From: Vibrio variabilis
GTDB taxonomy: Bacteria; Pseudomonadota; Gammaproteobacteria; Enterobacterales; Vibrionaceae
Length of the DNA stretch: 60,221 nt
Direction of reading: 5' to 3'
Assembly: GCF_003263785.1 (NCBI RefSeq)
Contig: NZ_JYJK01000059.1
Location: 1-60,221, forward strand
Shown here: positions 31,257 to 41,163 of the stretch, piece by piece
How the letters are laid out: each line of letters opens with the position of its first letter
Position numbering within the stretch: the stretch's first letter is position 1
Translations under genes and position numbers: made by a program
The notes under the pieces: model-generated
Databases searched by the model: none
What the model was told of the DNA's origin: nothing
What the model saw: the letters and a program-made list of their open reading frames with translations, nothing else

Positions 31257-31292
31257 GATAATACGCGACCGCGATTTTTAGGTCGCATTATC
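31257..31292 (+). other. stem-loop in the rluB leader
   Basis: GATAAT-ac-GCGACC pairs with GGTCGCATTATC (12 bp, two bulged bases, 10-base loop), followed by a smaller CGTCT/AGACG hairpin at 31304-31317. Both lie in the 139-bp yciO-rluB gap, so are probably in the rluB 5' leader. No T tract. Confidence 0.4.
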
Positions 31293-31332
31293 TGGTTTCG
31301 ACGTCTGTGAAGACGACATTATAGGTAGGTAA

Positions 31333-32265
31333 ATGAGCGAAAAATTACAAAAAGTGCTTGCTCGCGCAGGCCACGGTTCTCGTCGTGAACTTGAAGCCCT
31401 TATTAAAGCAGGGCGCGTGAGTGTGAATGGTCAGGTAGCAAGACTGGGCGAGCGTCTGGAAGACGAAAATGCGGTCATCCGTATCGATGGTCATACTGTT
31501 TCTGCCAAAGCACAAGAAGAAGTGGTTTGTCGAGTTCTGGCCTATTACAAGCCAGAAGGCGAGCTATGTACACGTCACGATCCTGAAGGCCGTCGTACTG
31601 TATTCGATCGTTTGCCAAAAATCCGCGGTTCACGCTGGATTTCCGTTGGCCGTCTTGATGCTAACACATCAGGTCTACTGCTGTTCACGACCGATGGTGA
31701 GTTAGCAAACCGTCTAATGCACCCAAGCCGCCAAGTTGAGCGTGAATACCTAGTTCGCGTTTTCGGTGAAGTGAATGAGCAGAAAGTTCGTAACGTGGTA
31801 AACGGTGTTGAACTTGACGATGGTATGGCTCGTTTCGAAGACGTGGTTTACGCGGGTGGTGAAGGTATGAACCACACCTTCTACGTTGTTATCAACGAAG
31901 GTCGTAACCGCGAAGTTCGTCGTCTGTGGGAATCTCAAGAGACAACCGTAAGCCGTCTTAAGCGTGTACGTTACGGTGACATTTACCTAGACAAGAAACT
32001 GCCTCGTGGCGGTTGGATGGAACTGACTCTGAAAGAAGTCAACTACCTACGTGAGCTAGTGGAACTTCGCCCAGAGAAAGAGACCATGCTAGACCAAAGC
32101 CAGAACACTTCTCGTCAACGTGAGCGTTCTCGCAGCCAGAAAATTCGTCGCGCAGTCCGTCGCCACGAAGAGCGTGCAAATGCACCAAAAGGTCGTAGCA
32201 ACCAACAGCGCCGCAACAAAAAGTCTTCTGGTGAGCAAGGTGCTCGTAATAAGACGCGTCGCTAA
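31333..32265 (+). CDS. rluB: 23S rRNA pseudouridine(2605) synthase
   Basis: It isomerises U2605 of 23S rRNA. 310 residues: S4 domain (about 1-60; [20 protein letters not shown]), then the RsuA/RluB catalytic domain with catalytic Asp in [17 protein letters not shown] (about 105-121) and [13 protein letters not shown] basic, disordered tail of about 55 residues ([10 protein letters not shown] onward, rich in Arg/Lys/Asn) probably binds rRNA. A strong terminator follows. Confidence 0.95.
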   Translation: MSEKLQKVLARAGHGSRRELEALIKAGRVSVNGQVARLGERLEDENAVIRIDGHTVSAKAQEEVVCRVLAYYKPEGELCTRHDPEGRRTVFDRLPKIRGSRWISVGRLDANTSGLLLFTTDGELANRLMHPSRQVEREYLVRVFGEVNEQKVRNVVNGVELDDGMARFEDVVYAGGEGMNHTFYVVINEGRNREVRRLWESQETTVSRLKRVRYGDIYLDKKLPRGGWMELTLKEVNYLRELVELRPEKETMLDQSQNTSRQRERSRSQKIRRAVRRHEERANAPKGRSNQQRRNKKSSGEQGARNKTRR

Positions 32266-32286
32266 TCACTACCATTATTGAATACT

Positions 32287-32314
32287 AAAAAAACCAGCCT
32301 GAGCTGGTTTTTTT
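32287..32314 (+). terminator. terminator after rluB
   Basis: A CCAGC/GCTGG stem extended by A7/T7 pairing, with a CTGA loop and a run of seven T. It probably also serves the minus-strand M20 gene. Confidence 0.88.
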
Positions 32315-32340
32315 GTGCTTGCGAATTGATCTAGCGCTTA

Positions 32341-33674
32341 TTACTGACTTTGATCTGAGTTGAGAAATGCCTTAACCACAGAAGTTAGCGCAATCGTCCC
32401 AGTTGGGATTGCACCTTGCTCAACCACAAAGTTTGGATTGTGGTTGGTATATTTAGGGAAGGAGCCGTGCTCGACAAAGGTATCCCATGTGTTCTGTGTA
32501 GCCGCACCAACTTCGACAAACAACACCGGTACTTCTGGGTACTCGTAGGTCAACATGTGAAAATCTTCAGACCCCATTACTGGTGGAAACCCGAGTTTCA
32601 CGTTTTCTTCACCAAGAGATTTAATCATGGCCTGTTTGGCGATTTCTGATTCTTTGGTTGGATTAATGAGTGGTGTTGAGTAGCCTTTCATCTCATAAGT
32701 CGGCATGTTGTCTTCATCCACACCGTACATGCGAGCCACATTATCGGTGACTTGCTTGATACCCTTGAGCATCACATCACGATCTTCGGTGCGGTACCAG
32801 CGAAGGTTGAGCTTGAGCGTCGCCGTATCAGGAATGATGTTGTTTTCACTGCCGGACTCAATCGCGCCGACAGAAAGCACGGCCGGTTGTTGTTGGTCGA
32901 CCATTCGCGACATGATAGTTTGGTAGCCAAGTACCGACATTGATGCCATTACAACGGGATCTTTGGTGACATGAGGTGTTGAACCATGACCACCGACACC
33001 TTGAATGAATACGTCAATCTGTCGGTACCCGCCATACGACGACCGTCGGAGATTGATACACTGCCTTCTGGCAGAAGAGGGTGAACATGACCCGCAATCA
33101 AAATATCCGGCACAGGCACCTTATTAAATAGTCCGTCTTTTGCCATCGCTGTTGCGCCCATAATCAACTCTTCAGCAGGCTGGGCGATAAGAACTACGGT
33201 GCCACTCCATTTCTCTTTCGCTTCAGCTAACTGTTTTGCCATGCCCAGAAGCCAAGTCATATGGGCATCGTGACCGCACGCGTGCATTGCGTAAATCGGA
33301 TTACCAAAGCGGTCTTTGGTTGGGTTTGTGGATTTATAAGGGAGATTCGTTTCTTCTTTAACAGGTAAAGCGTCCATGTCCGCACGAAACATGACCGTTG
33401 GTCCTTCACCATTTTTAAGCACCGCGGCTACGCCTGTTCGGGCTATACCTTCGTGAACCTCGAAGCCGAGCTGTTTGAGTTCGTTGGCAATGATCTTAGC
33501 CGATTCAAATTCCATAAAGCCGATCTCGGGGTTGGCATGGAAGTGTTCAAATAGCTCAATCAGTCTTCCATTGTCCTCGTAGACGGACTGTTTTAACTCA
33601 GAGTCAGCAAACAGGGTTGGTGAGAATAGGAAGACGGAAGAGGCTAGGGCAGTAAGCGTCATCTTTTTAATCAT
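32341..33674 (-). CDS. exported M20-family amidohydrolase (one frameshift)
   Basis: 444 residues after restoring one C near 33023 (GRRMAGTD to QIDVFIQGVGGHGSTPH). Signal peptide MIKKMTLTALASSVFLFSPT, cut after FA. Metal-binding ACGHDAHMTWLLGM, PAEEL and the late MGSEDFHM; dimerisation domain about 215-330. Family members cut N-acyl amino acids, hippurate or indole-acetyl amino acids. The signal peptide means it works in the periplasm. The substrate is unknown. The next genes include two more amide hydrolases. Confidence 0.88.
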
Positions 33675-33769
33675 AATAGTGTTTCCGTAGTTGTGTTGTG
33701 ATGAGCCAAACGGCGGTTTTCCCTATGCTATTCAACTCATTAGTATCGACAAACTCTTCTGTAGAGGAC

Positions 33770-34444
33770 TCAGTCCTCACCTTCTCGCACTTTTACTAGG
33801 GTGAACTTTTGTCCGAGCAGTGCCCAGTTTGGTACCCCAATATTGAAGTAGATGGACAGCGAGCGACCGGCAATGATGAGTAAAATACAGAGTGTCGAGC
33901 TCAGTACCGACCATTGTGGTGCGAGACTTAAAACCACGCAGTGCATGGCACAGCCCAGTGCGATAGGAATCGCGTAAAGTTCGCTCTCAAAAAGTAGAGT
34001 AGGTCTTTGCATCAGCATGTCTCTGACAATGCCGCCACCCACTGCAGTAATTAGGCCCATAAACACGGGTGCTATTGGGAGTCCAAAGCCAAGTGCCCAT
34101 GCCTTGTTAGTGGCTTGAATGGCAAACAGAGCGATAGCAAAGGCATCGATATGAAGATAAAACTCGTTTATCCAGCGCTTTTTCAGCAGGCCAAAGAAAA
34201 CGAAACCCAACAGGCTCGCACTGATCGAGATCCACACATAGCTAAGATCTAGAGACCAAAAGACAGGGACATCCAACATGAGGTCACGCATGGTTCCCCC
34301 GCCTATTGACGTGATCAGTCCCAGTATGATGAGTGAGAAAATATCGACTCGCCTTTTACTTGCGGCCAGTACGGCCGACAGCGCAAAAGCGGCGGTTCCT
34401 AGTACGGTGACAACTTCACTGAAAATTTCTTGACCAGAGCTCAT
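33770..34444 (-). CDS. TRIC/UPF0126 family membrane protein
   Basis: 224 residues with seven predicted helices in two repeats of three. Each repeat carries a glycine-rich motif: SIGGGTMRDLML (about 46-57) and AVGGGIVRDMLMQ (about 134-146). This is the bacterial relative of trimeric intracellular cation channels (YicG-type). ATG 34444, with TGAGG upstream, is used. It sits between two hydrolases; neither cargo nor link is known. Confidence 0.9.
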   Translation of the reverse strand: MSSGQEIFSEVVTVLGTAAFALSAVLAASKRRVDIFSLIILGLITSIGGGTMRDLMLDVPVFWSLDLSYVWISISASLLGFVFFGLLKKRWINEFYLHIDAFAIALFAIQATNKAWALGFGLPIAPVFMGLITAVGGGIVRDMLMQRPTLLFESELYAIPIALGCAMHCVVLSLAPQWSVLSSTLCILLIIAGRSLSIYFNIGVPNWALLGQKFTLVKVREGED

Positions 34445-34592
34445 TTTTTGCCTCAATCATGTGTAGATAAAAGGTGAGTAACAGGATTCGAAGGTCTGGG
34501 CTAGAGATCTTTCGAATCTCAGCACCTAAAGGGATACCGCGCAGCCATCTGTTTATCCAAAGAGGTAACTGCGCGGTACGTCATGTCGATGA

Positions 34593-35564
34593 TTACATCC
34601 AAGTGATCATTGATGTCTGAGCTAGCTTGTCAGTCACATCACCGGCGATGAACTCAGGGCCGTTTAGCTCGATTGCCATAATTGGTGCACCTTGTTCAAG
34701 ATCTAGGTTGTCTAGGTCAACCCAGATAAGAGCAGGTTGGCTTGCTGAGTCTAGGAAAAAGCGTTTTGCGTCATGGTCTGACATTGAGCGCCATAGCGTT
34801 GCAGAGATGTTTGGGTGCTCAGGATCTTCCATACCTAGAGGCACGCCTACAGAGCGCAATACTGATAGGGCTGCAGCCGTTGCTTCTTGACCGTCAGCAA
34901 AGTTAGGTGTGCTTTTTAGTAGGTAGTTCGCACGAACAAAACGGTCTGCCGCATTGATTGTGCCTGGTAGCATTTTGTCGCCACCAACAAGCTCCCAGTA
35001 TTTGTTGATTGCAATTTGCTCGTCAAAGACTGGTGAGTTAGTCATGACACTATAGTCTTTGCTGTGGTGGATTTTCAGCTCACCATCGATATATTCTAGA
35101 ATTGCGCTGTCGCCAGTGCTATCAGAAAGAGAAAGGTGAACCGATGCTGCACGTCCGTTAGGTAGTAGCGGAGCGACAATCACAAAAGGAGGCTCTTGCA
35201 TTGCAGCGACGGCTTCTGCGACAGTGGCGAAGTTATCCAAGAAGTATTGGTTCCATGCGCCAATAGAAAGGCGAGGTTTGTTCGATAGTGTGTAGTCACC
35301 GTAATCTGCTTCAGCAAGATAAAGAGTGTTGGCAGCCAAACCCGCTTCATTTAGACCGTCAGAAGATGCTTTGCCGTAAAAAGAAGCAAAAACAGAACCA
35401 TACTTAGAAGTCCAAGTCAGTGCATTTTCCATGCTGCCACCAGTTTGTGCTAGGCCGCGTGGGTATACGATCATGCTGGTTTTTGCGGTTGGATCGTTCC
35501 AATCCATGCCACGTGCGGTAATGAATTTGCCAGTTTCTGTTTGATAGATAATACGAGTACACAT
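34593..35564 (-). CDS. linear amide C-N hydrolase, choloylglycine-hydrolase family
   Basis: 323 residues. Ntn-hydrolase: removal of Met exposes Cys2 (MCTRIIYQT) as the nucleophile, so ATG 35564 must be the start even though the frame opens 15 bases earlier. Conserved Arg and Asp (TARGMDW, about 17-20), Asn (MTNSPVFDEQ) and the late Arg complete the site. Relatives hydrolyse bile salts, penicillin V or acyl-homoserine lactones; Gram-negative members favour the last two. Predicted cytosolic, since no signal peptide is seen. It lies between a TRIC protein and an AbgB-type amidohydrolase. Confidence 0.88.
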   Translation of the reverse strand: MCTRIIYQTETGKFITARGMDWNDPTAKTSMIVYPRGLAQTGGSMENALTWTSKYGSVFASFYGKASSDGLNEAGLAANTLYLAEADYGDYTLSNKPRLSIGAWNQYFLDNFATVAEAVAAMQEPPFVIVAPLLPNGRAASVHLSLSDSTGDSAILEYIDGELKIHHSKDYSVMTNSPVFDEQIAINKYWELVGGDKMLPGTINAADRFVRANYLLKSTPNFADGQEATAAALSVLRSVGVPLGMEDPEHPNISATLWRSMSDHDAKRFFLDSASQPALIWVDLDNLDLEQGAPIMAIELNGPEFIAGDVTDKLAQTSMITWM

Positions 35565-35746
35565 AAGTGCTTTCTCCAAAGGTTAGTTTTGATATTTCGC
35601 TGAGCGGTAATACATTTGTCTCAACAACTGCGGTTATAGTATCTGGCTTGTCTCTAAACCCTGAATTCACTGAAGAGGATTCAATCATCACCTCTTAGTA
35701 ATTCGAAATTGGGAAGATAGGGAACCTAAGCGCTTTGTGTCGCGAC

Positions 35747-35778
35747 AAAAAAAAGCGAGGGCATTGATGCCCTCGCTT
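35747..35778 (-). terminator. terminator of the AbgB-type gene
   Basis: A perfect 11-bp stem (AAGCGAGGGCA/TGCCCTCGCTT) with a 4-base loop, followed on the minus strand by eight T. Confidence 0.92.
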
Positions 35779-35795
35779 GGATGAGTGTGTGAGAA

Positions 35796-37265
35796 TTACT
35801 TGTGGCTATGACCACAGGTCGGATTGTAGTTTTCGCCCAGTCCAAAATGTTCTAGAGCCGTATGTAGACAGCAGTCGTAGTTGGTCAACTGCTCGTCATT
35901 TAAGATACCTCTAGGGTTATAGTCGGTATCATTCAATGAAACATATTCCTGGCCGTTTTTGTTTTTCTCAAACTCAGCCGTCACGTCATTTAGTAGCTGA
36001 GGATTTGTGAGTAACTCCAGTCCTTGCGCTGCCATAACATGAGCAGCTTGCAGACCAGCTTTTCGTCCAATACTCATACCGTTACACGCAGTGCAACCCC
36101 ATTGATGTGGTGGGATGTATTTAGGCCATGCGGCAAACATCACACCCATTGTCGGTACTTTCCAGCTTACGTCACCAACGTCTGATGAGCCGCCAACTTC
36201 AACACCATGAGGTACATCCATCACGTCTGTAGCAAGGCCGTCTTCTGGTTTGCCCATTTCACGTTGAATAGATTTGGCAAACTCTTGCTCTTCCTCTGTC
36301 CAAGCGATCGGCAGATAACGATTCATATGAGTCGTGATTGCTTCGGCAAATGGGTCGTTAGGCAAAATGTCATAGATACCGCCTAGGTTAGTCACGACTT
36401 CAGTGGTTTGAGTCGACAATGAGGCACCTTTGGCCATGTCTTCTAGCCACGCCTTATATTTGCGCACATTCTCAGCAGATTTACCGCGGTAACGAACCAG
36501 AACTTTAGCGTAGTCAGGGATGACATTCACTGCGTCACCGCCATTAAGAATCTGGTAGTGTAGGCGACCCGTAGGTTCCATTTGCTCGCGCATCATATTC
36601 GCTGACATTAAGAAAATCTCAGCAGCATGGAGTGCACTTCTGCCTTCCCAAGGAGCCGCACCAGCGTGGGCAGTGACGCCTTTCCACTCGATTAGTAGGT
36701 CGATGGAAGCCGCAGAGTGGAAGTTCAGTGCGGCATTCACCATCGCAGGGTGGTTGTGCAGGCAGACATCCAAATCATCAAATGCGCCAGCAGAAACCAT
36801 GTAGTTTTTACCGTTCAACGCTTCTTCTGCAGGACAGCCGATAACCTTAATGGTGCCAGCGATACCTTCTTTTTCCATGTGGTTTTTTAGAGCGATTGCT
36901 GCGCCAATAGATGAAGAACCGATAAGGTTGTGCCCACAACCGTGGCCATTTGTATTGCCGTTCTTAGCTGGGGTTTTGGTTGGCACCGTATCGTTACCAA
37001 GGCCTGGCAGCGCATCAAACTCCACCAAGTAGCCAACGACAGGCTTGCCTGTACCCCATTCAGCGACCCAAGAGGTCTCTAGGCCAGCTACCGCACGCTC
37101 AGTGATAGTAAAACCATTGTTTGCAAGTACGGCACTTTCCAGCGCTGAGCTTTTAAACTCTTCATAGCTCAGTTCTGCGTAGTCCCAAACCTTTTCCGCC
37201 ATATTCCAGATAACGCCGGCTAGCTGTTCAACTTCGTTATCGATTTTTGAGAAATCTGTCATCAT
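35796..37265 (-). CDS. AbgB-type M20 amidohydrolase
   Basis: 489 residues, cytosolic. Metal ligands are visible in NTNGHGCGHNLIGSS (about 107-121), CPAEEALNGK and CLHNHPAMV. The lid domain (about 195-310) has GVTAHAGAAPWEGRSALHAA. Closest to AbgB (p-aminobenzoyl-glutamate hydrolase) and other N-acyl-amino-acid deacylases. A roughly 60-residue extension after the catalytic domain ends in TCGHSHK and is longer than AbgB. Divergent from a LysR gene that probably controls it. Confidence 0.88.
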   Translation of the reverse strand: MMTDFSKIDNEVEQLAGVIWNMAEKVWDYAELSYEEFKSSALESAVLANNGFTITERAVAGLETSWVAEWGTGKPVVGYLVEFDALPGLGNDTVPTKTPAKNGNTNGHGCGHNLIGSSSIGAAIALKNHMEKEGIAGTIKVIGCPAEEALNGKNYMVSAGAFDDLDVCLHNHPAMVNAALNFHSAASIDLLIEWKGVTAHAGAAPWEGRSALHAAEIFLMSANMMREQMEPTGRLHYQILNGGDAVNVIPDYAKVLVRYRGKSAENVRKYKAWLEDMAKGASLSTQTTEVVTNLGGIYDILPNDPFAEAITTHMNRYLPIAWTEEEQEFAKSIQREMGKPEDGLATDVMDVPHGVEVGGSSDVGDVSWKVPTMGVMFAAWPKYIPPHQWGCTACNGMSIGRKAGLQAAHVMAAQGLELLTNPQLLNDVTAEFEKNKNGQEYVSLNDTDYNPRGILNDEQLTNYDCCLHTALEHFGLGENYNPTCGHSHK

Positions 37266-37534
37266 GTTTACCTTTATGTTTCACGAGTTAATTTCATGCA
37301 GAGAGGAGCTCTCTGGGTCTGAGAAAATAATATGATGAGATTTCCAATCACCAAACATCACAGCGCAGGACGCAATCCTCACATCTACGGTTTGGTGAAA
37401 AGCAATAAATAAAGAAGTACAGCCCTCGCTAGGCTGTCTGAGCTGTGTGACAAATGAAATAATTCGTCTATCATTGACAAGAAAAGTAACGTTTCGACAA
37501 CAAGTTACGTTTTAAATGGGTTTAGGAGGCGTGT
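37266..37534. other. divergent promoter region, AbgB-type / LysR
   Basis: 269 bp without ORFs. A short AGCC-N7-GGCT palindrome near 37420 and AT-rich stretches are the only structure I see. A LysR T-N11-A site is expected but not unambiguous. Confidence 0.35.
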
Positions 37535-38430
37535 GTGAATTTTAGCTTGGAGCAGTTGGCGGCGTTTGTCAGTGTCTACGAAGAGCGCTCTTTTAGTAAA
37601 GCGGGGAGCAGACTGGGTAAACACAGAACCACCGTAGGCAGGTGATTGCTAACTTAGAAGATCAAGTCTCCGTCGAGCTGTTTGAGCGTAATACTCGCAG
37701 CGTTGACCCGACTCAAGATGGCCATTTTCTTTATCGATACGCAAAGCAGGCGCTTGAGCAAGCCAAGACCTTTGATAAGGTGGCATTAAGCTTATCGTTT
37801 GGAGAGCTTGATGCCGTTACCGTCGCCTACAGTAGCTTTTTACCGCATCTTGCGATTGCGTTAATCCGTGAGCAGCTTATCGACGACTTTCCCGCGCTTC
37901 GTGTGAACTTGTTGGTGAGAACGCAAGAGCAGATCCGCGAAGGACTCGCTGATGAGTCGATTCAGTTTGGTATCGTCAATGTGACCAAAGCGAGCGCAAT
38001 GAGCAACATCGACTACACCATGATCGGCAATATGCCGTTTGTTCCTTTTGCTAGTAAGTACAGTGATTTAGCGAGCTTACCTGAAGATCAAGTTTACGAT
38101 GCGCTGAAGACGACACGTCAGTTTGTCCTCAAATCTCTCGTCGATGAAGGGTTAGCGAATCATGTGGTTTTGTCAGCAAACCATGACCTGATTGATCAGT
38201 TAGCACTGACCATCAAGCTCACTCAAAAAGGCTTAGGCTGGACCTTAATGCCTAAGAACATTGAAACCAGCGACTATGTGGCGGATAACCTCACTGAGAT
38301 AAAGTGTGAGAAGATCCGCGGTGGATTGTCTGTGCCAATCGCGCTTTGGAGCTTGCAATCTAAGCCGCTTATGGAAATAAAAAAGTCGATACAAAAAGGT
38401 ATCGACAGTTATATAGAGCTGATTGGTTAA
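37535..38430 (+). CDS. LysR-family transcriptional regulator (one frameshift)
   Basis: 298 residues after restoring one G near 37640 (HRTTVGQ to VIANLEDQVS). N-terminal helix-turn-helix: ERSFSKAGSRLGKHRTTVGQ (about 18-37). Effector domain about 90-295. GTG 37535, with AGGAGG five bases upstream, is the start. Without the correction the DNA-binding half would be cut off. Divergent from the AbgB-type hydrolase across 269 bp; no effector is predictable. Confidence 0.85.
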
Positions 38431-38462
38431 TTGATTTTTCGTAGCGCTTCTATTTAGCGATC

Positions 38463-38510
38463 CCGTTGACTACCGATACCGTTCACTAACGATGCCGTTT
38501 ACTAACGATG
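38463..38510. repeat. three tandem 16-base repeats at the sapF 3' end
   Basis: Three consecutive copies of a CCGTTnACTAnCGATn unit (38463-38478, 38479-38494, 38495-38510) with 1-4 differences. The third overlaps the last codons and stop of sapF, so each copy carries a CGTTAG-like stop on the minus strand. Confidence 0.85.
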
Positions 38511-39287
38511 TATGGGCGTCTTGTGGAAGTGACTCTCTACCATGCGCTGGGTGACAATATGTTGTGGGTTGGTGAGTACTTCACTGGTCTTGCCATATTC
38601 CACAACATCGCCTTCGTGCATCACCATCACTTTATCCGTAATGTGTTTCACTATGCCCAAATGTTGCGATACATAAACAAACGCAACGCCCATTTCTTCT
38701 TGAAGCTCGAGAAACAGGTTTATAATTTGTGAGCGCATCGCCATGTCCAAACCATTCAGTGCTTCATCTGCCACGATAATCGATGGCTGAAGAATCAAAG
38801 CCCGTGCCAAACAGACACGCTGTTTTTGTCCGGTTGCCAGCATTTGCGGGTAAAAATAGGCATGTTCAGGCAACAGGCCAACGCGAATGAGCGTGTCCTT
38901 TACACGTTGCATACGCGCTTCTGGCGGCATGTTGGTGTTCCGTTTCAAAGGACCTTCGAGAATACGGCCGATTTGAATACGCGGATTCAACGACGTATTC
39001 GGATCTTGGAAAATCATACGAATCAGCTTACACCGAGTCGAGTAATCTTTGTGCTCAAGCAAATCACCGTTGACTCGGATCTCACCTGATGTCGGTTCTA
39101 CCACGCCAGCAAGCATGCGTGCTAGGGTGGACTTTCCAGACCCATTTTTGCCGATAAAACCAATGGTTTGCCCAGCTTCAAGGCTAAAGCTGACAGGTTT
39201 AACCGCGTGCTGTACTTTTCTTTGGAACAGCTTAGAGCGAGTCACAAAGTCTTTTTTTAGATCGGAGACTTCTAACAACGAACTCAT
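38502..39287 (-). CDS. sapF: peptide ABC transporter ATPase SapF
   Basis: 261 residues. Walker A GFIGKNGSGKSTLARMLAG (about 43-61), Q-loop MIFQDPNTSLNPRI, degenerate signature LATGQKQRVCLARAL, Walker B SIIVADEALNG, switch His in YVSQHLGIVKHI. It pairs with SapD to power the SapBC permease. The sap system is linked to antimicrobial-peptide resistance, K+ uptake and, in E. coli, putrescine export. It overlaps sapD by four bases. Confidence 0.94.
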   Translation of the reverse strand: MSSLLEVSDLKKDFVTRSKLFQRKVQHAVKPVSFSLEAGQTIGFIGKNGSGKSTLARMLAGVVEPTSGEIRVNGDLLEHKDYSTRCKLIRMIFQDPNTSLNPRIQIGRILEGPLKRNTNMPPEARMQRVKDTLIRVGLLPEHAYFYPQMLATGQKQRVCLARALILQPSIIVADEALNGLDMAMRSQIINLFLELQEEMGVAFVYVSQHLGIVKHITDKVMVMHEGDVVEYGKTSEVLTNPQHIVTQRMVESHFHKTPIHR

Positions 39288-40277
39288 GCTTTTTTCTCCG
39301 TATTCAGCGGGAAGTGACAGCTGAACTTATGATTCTTAATTCGTTTTGCTTCGGGAATTTCTACACACTGTCTTTGCGCATACGGGCAACGTGGGCCCAG
39401 TCGGCAACCAATCGGCAAGTGTTGAAGCGGTGGAATGGATCCTGGAAGCGACTGTAGCTTCTCTTTGTGCGGTATCCATTCTCCAAAGTCGGGCATCGCT
39501 TTAAGCAGCGCAACCGTATATGGGTGCTTTGGTTTTGCCAGAATCTTAGCGGTATCAGCTGATTCGACTGACTGCCCACAATACATCACTGTGATACGCG
39601 TTGCCCATTGAGTGATCGTCGTTAAGTCATGCCCAATCAACACAATCGTAGTGTTATTGAGCTGGTTCATACGACTCAACAAACGCAAGATCTGCGACTG
39701 TGTGATGGGATCCAAGTCATTGTTGGTTCATCAGCAAGCAATAGCTTTGGTTTGGCAGCAATGGCCATCGCAATCATGATCTTCTGACACTCACCATCGG
39801 TGAGCTCATAGGGGTAGCTGTTCATCACACGAGTGTGCTCTTTGATGCCAACTTTATGCAGCAAGGCAATGGCTTGCTTTTTACGCCATTTAAATCGCTC
39901 CCACCATTTGCCTTCGAATGAGCGGGCAGGGATGGACTCGATGAGCTGTTTGCCAACTTGTTCGGATGGGTCTAAACAGGTTGTTGGCTCTTGGAAAATC
40001 ATCGCAACATCACGAGCGATAACACGCCTGCGCTCTCGAGGCGTTAGCTGCAGTAAGTCAATATTACCAAGGCGCATGCGTCAGCGGTGACCTTCCAGTT
40101 ATCTTTGGTTACGCCCACAATGGCTTTGGCAACCAAGCTTTTTCCTGAGCCCGATTCACCTACAAGGCCGCGAATTTCACCTTCATTAATAGTGAAACTC
40201 ATACGATCAACAGCTTTAACGAGCCCCTGAGGAGTCTCGATTTCGATGGTGAGATGTCGAATATCTAGTACTGGCAT
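39284..40277 (-). CDS. sapD: peptide ABC transporter ATPase SapD (two frameshifts)
   Basis: 331 residues (E. coli 330) after restoring one base near 40079 (KVTAD to [10 protein letters not shown]) and one near 39721 (ADEPT to [10 protein letters not shown]). Walker [19 protein letters not shown]-loop [13 protein letters not shown], signature-like [14 protein letters not shown], Walker [10 protein letters not shown]-terminal Cys cluster typical of Opp/Dpp ATPases ([11 protein letters not shown]). The start codon overlaps the sapC stop (TAATG). Confidence 0.93.
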
Positions 40278-41163
40278 TATTCGATCCCCGCACTCAATGC
40301 ACTGCGGATACCTTCACCCACAATGTTAACCACTACGACTGTAAACAAAATGGCTAGGCCCGGTAAAATTACTGTCCACGGTGCTAGGTAAAGTAGCTCA
40401 GCCGCATCACCAAGAACCGCACCCCACTCACTGCTTGGCGCTTGAGCACCTAGCCTAAAAAGCCTAACGCAGTGATATCAAGAATCGCGATAGACAAAGC
40501 GAAAGTAACCTCCGCTGCAATCACAGTTAATAGGTTGGGAAAAATCGAGTTCCAAAGTAGGTAAAACTCATTCGCGCCATCGAGTCTGGCTGCCATGATA
40601 TAGTCTTTCTCGACTTCGGTATGCACAGCGACATAGATCGAGCGAATAAACCGTGGGATCAACGCGAGGCAGATTGCCAACAAGATATTAAATTCACCAG
40701 GCCCTAAGAAAGCGACAAAGATGATCGCTAGCAGCAGCGATGGGATAGACATGACAGTGTCAAGCAGGTGGTTGAGTGTGCTCGATAGTAGACCGCGTGT
40801 CATGCCAGCCAAGATACCGATTAAGCAACCGACCAGGGTAGCGATTACGGTAATGATTACTGCCGCACCAAAGGACAAGCGTGAGCCGTCGATGATACGT
40901 GACAAGATATCGCGACCTAAATCATCGGTGCCAAAGAAAAAATCTACGGTGCCCTTAGGATCCCACGAGGGTGGCACCAATAGATTCGAACTTTGTGCCA
41001 TAGGGTCGTAAGGCGTAATGAATGGCGAGAGTAGGGTGATAAGGATGATGAAAATCAAACACCACAGACCAAACATCGACAGACTATTTGAGCGGTAGCT
41101 GCGCCAAAATCGCTCAAGCTGAGTAGGAATACGCTCTTCCTGATAAACGTTATCTGACAGCAT
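40277..41163 (-). CDS. sapC: peptide ABC transporter permease SapC (one frameshift)
   Basis: 295 residues (E. coli 296) after restoring one G near 40454 (ALGFLG to [16 protein letters not shown]). Six helices. The DppC-type EAA loop includes [20 protein letters not shown]. The N-terminal cytosolic stretch with [17 protein letters not shown] is standard. It overlaps sapB by 14 bases. Confidence 0.93.

Noticed and set aside
37642..38430. LysR-type gene beginning at 37642 as a natural truncated regulator
   Set aside because: The missing DNA-binding helix-turn-helix is encoded just upstream in another frame, with a perfect AGGAGG and start; one base restores it.
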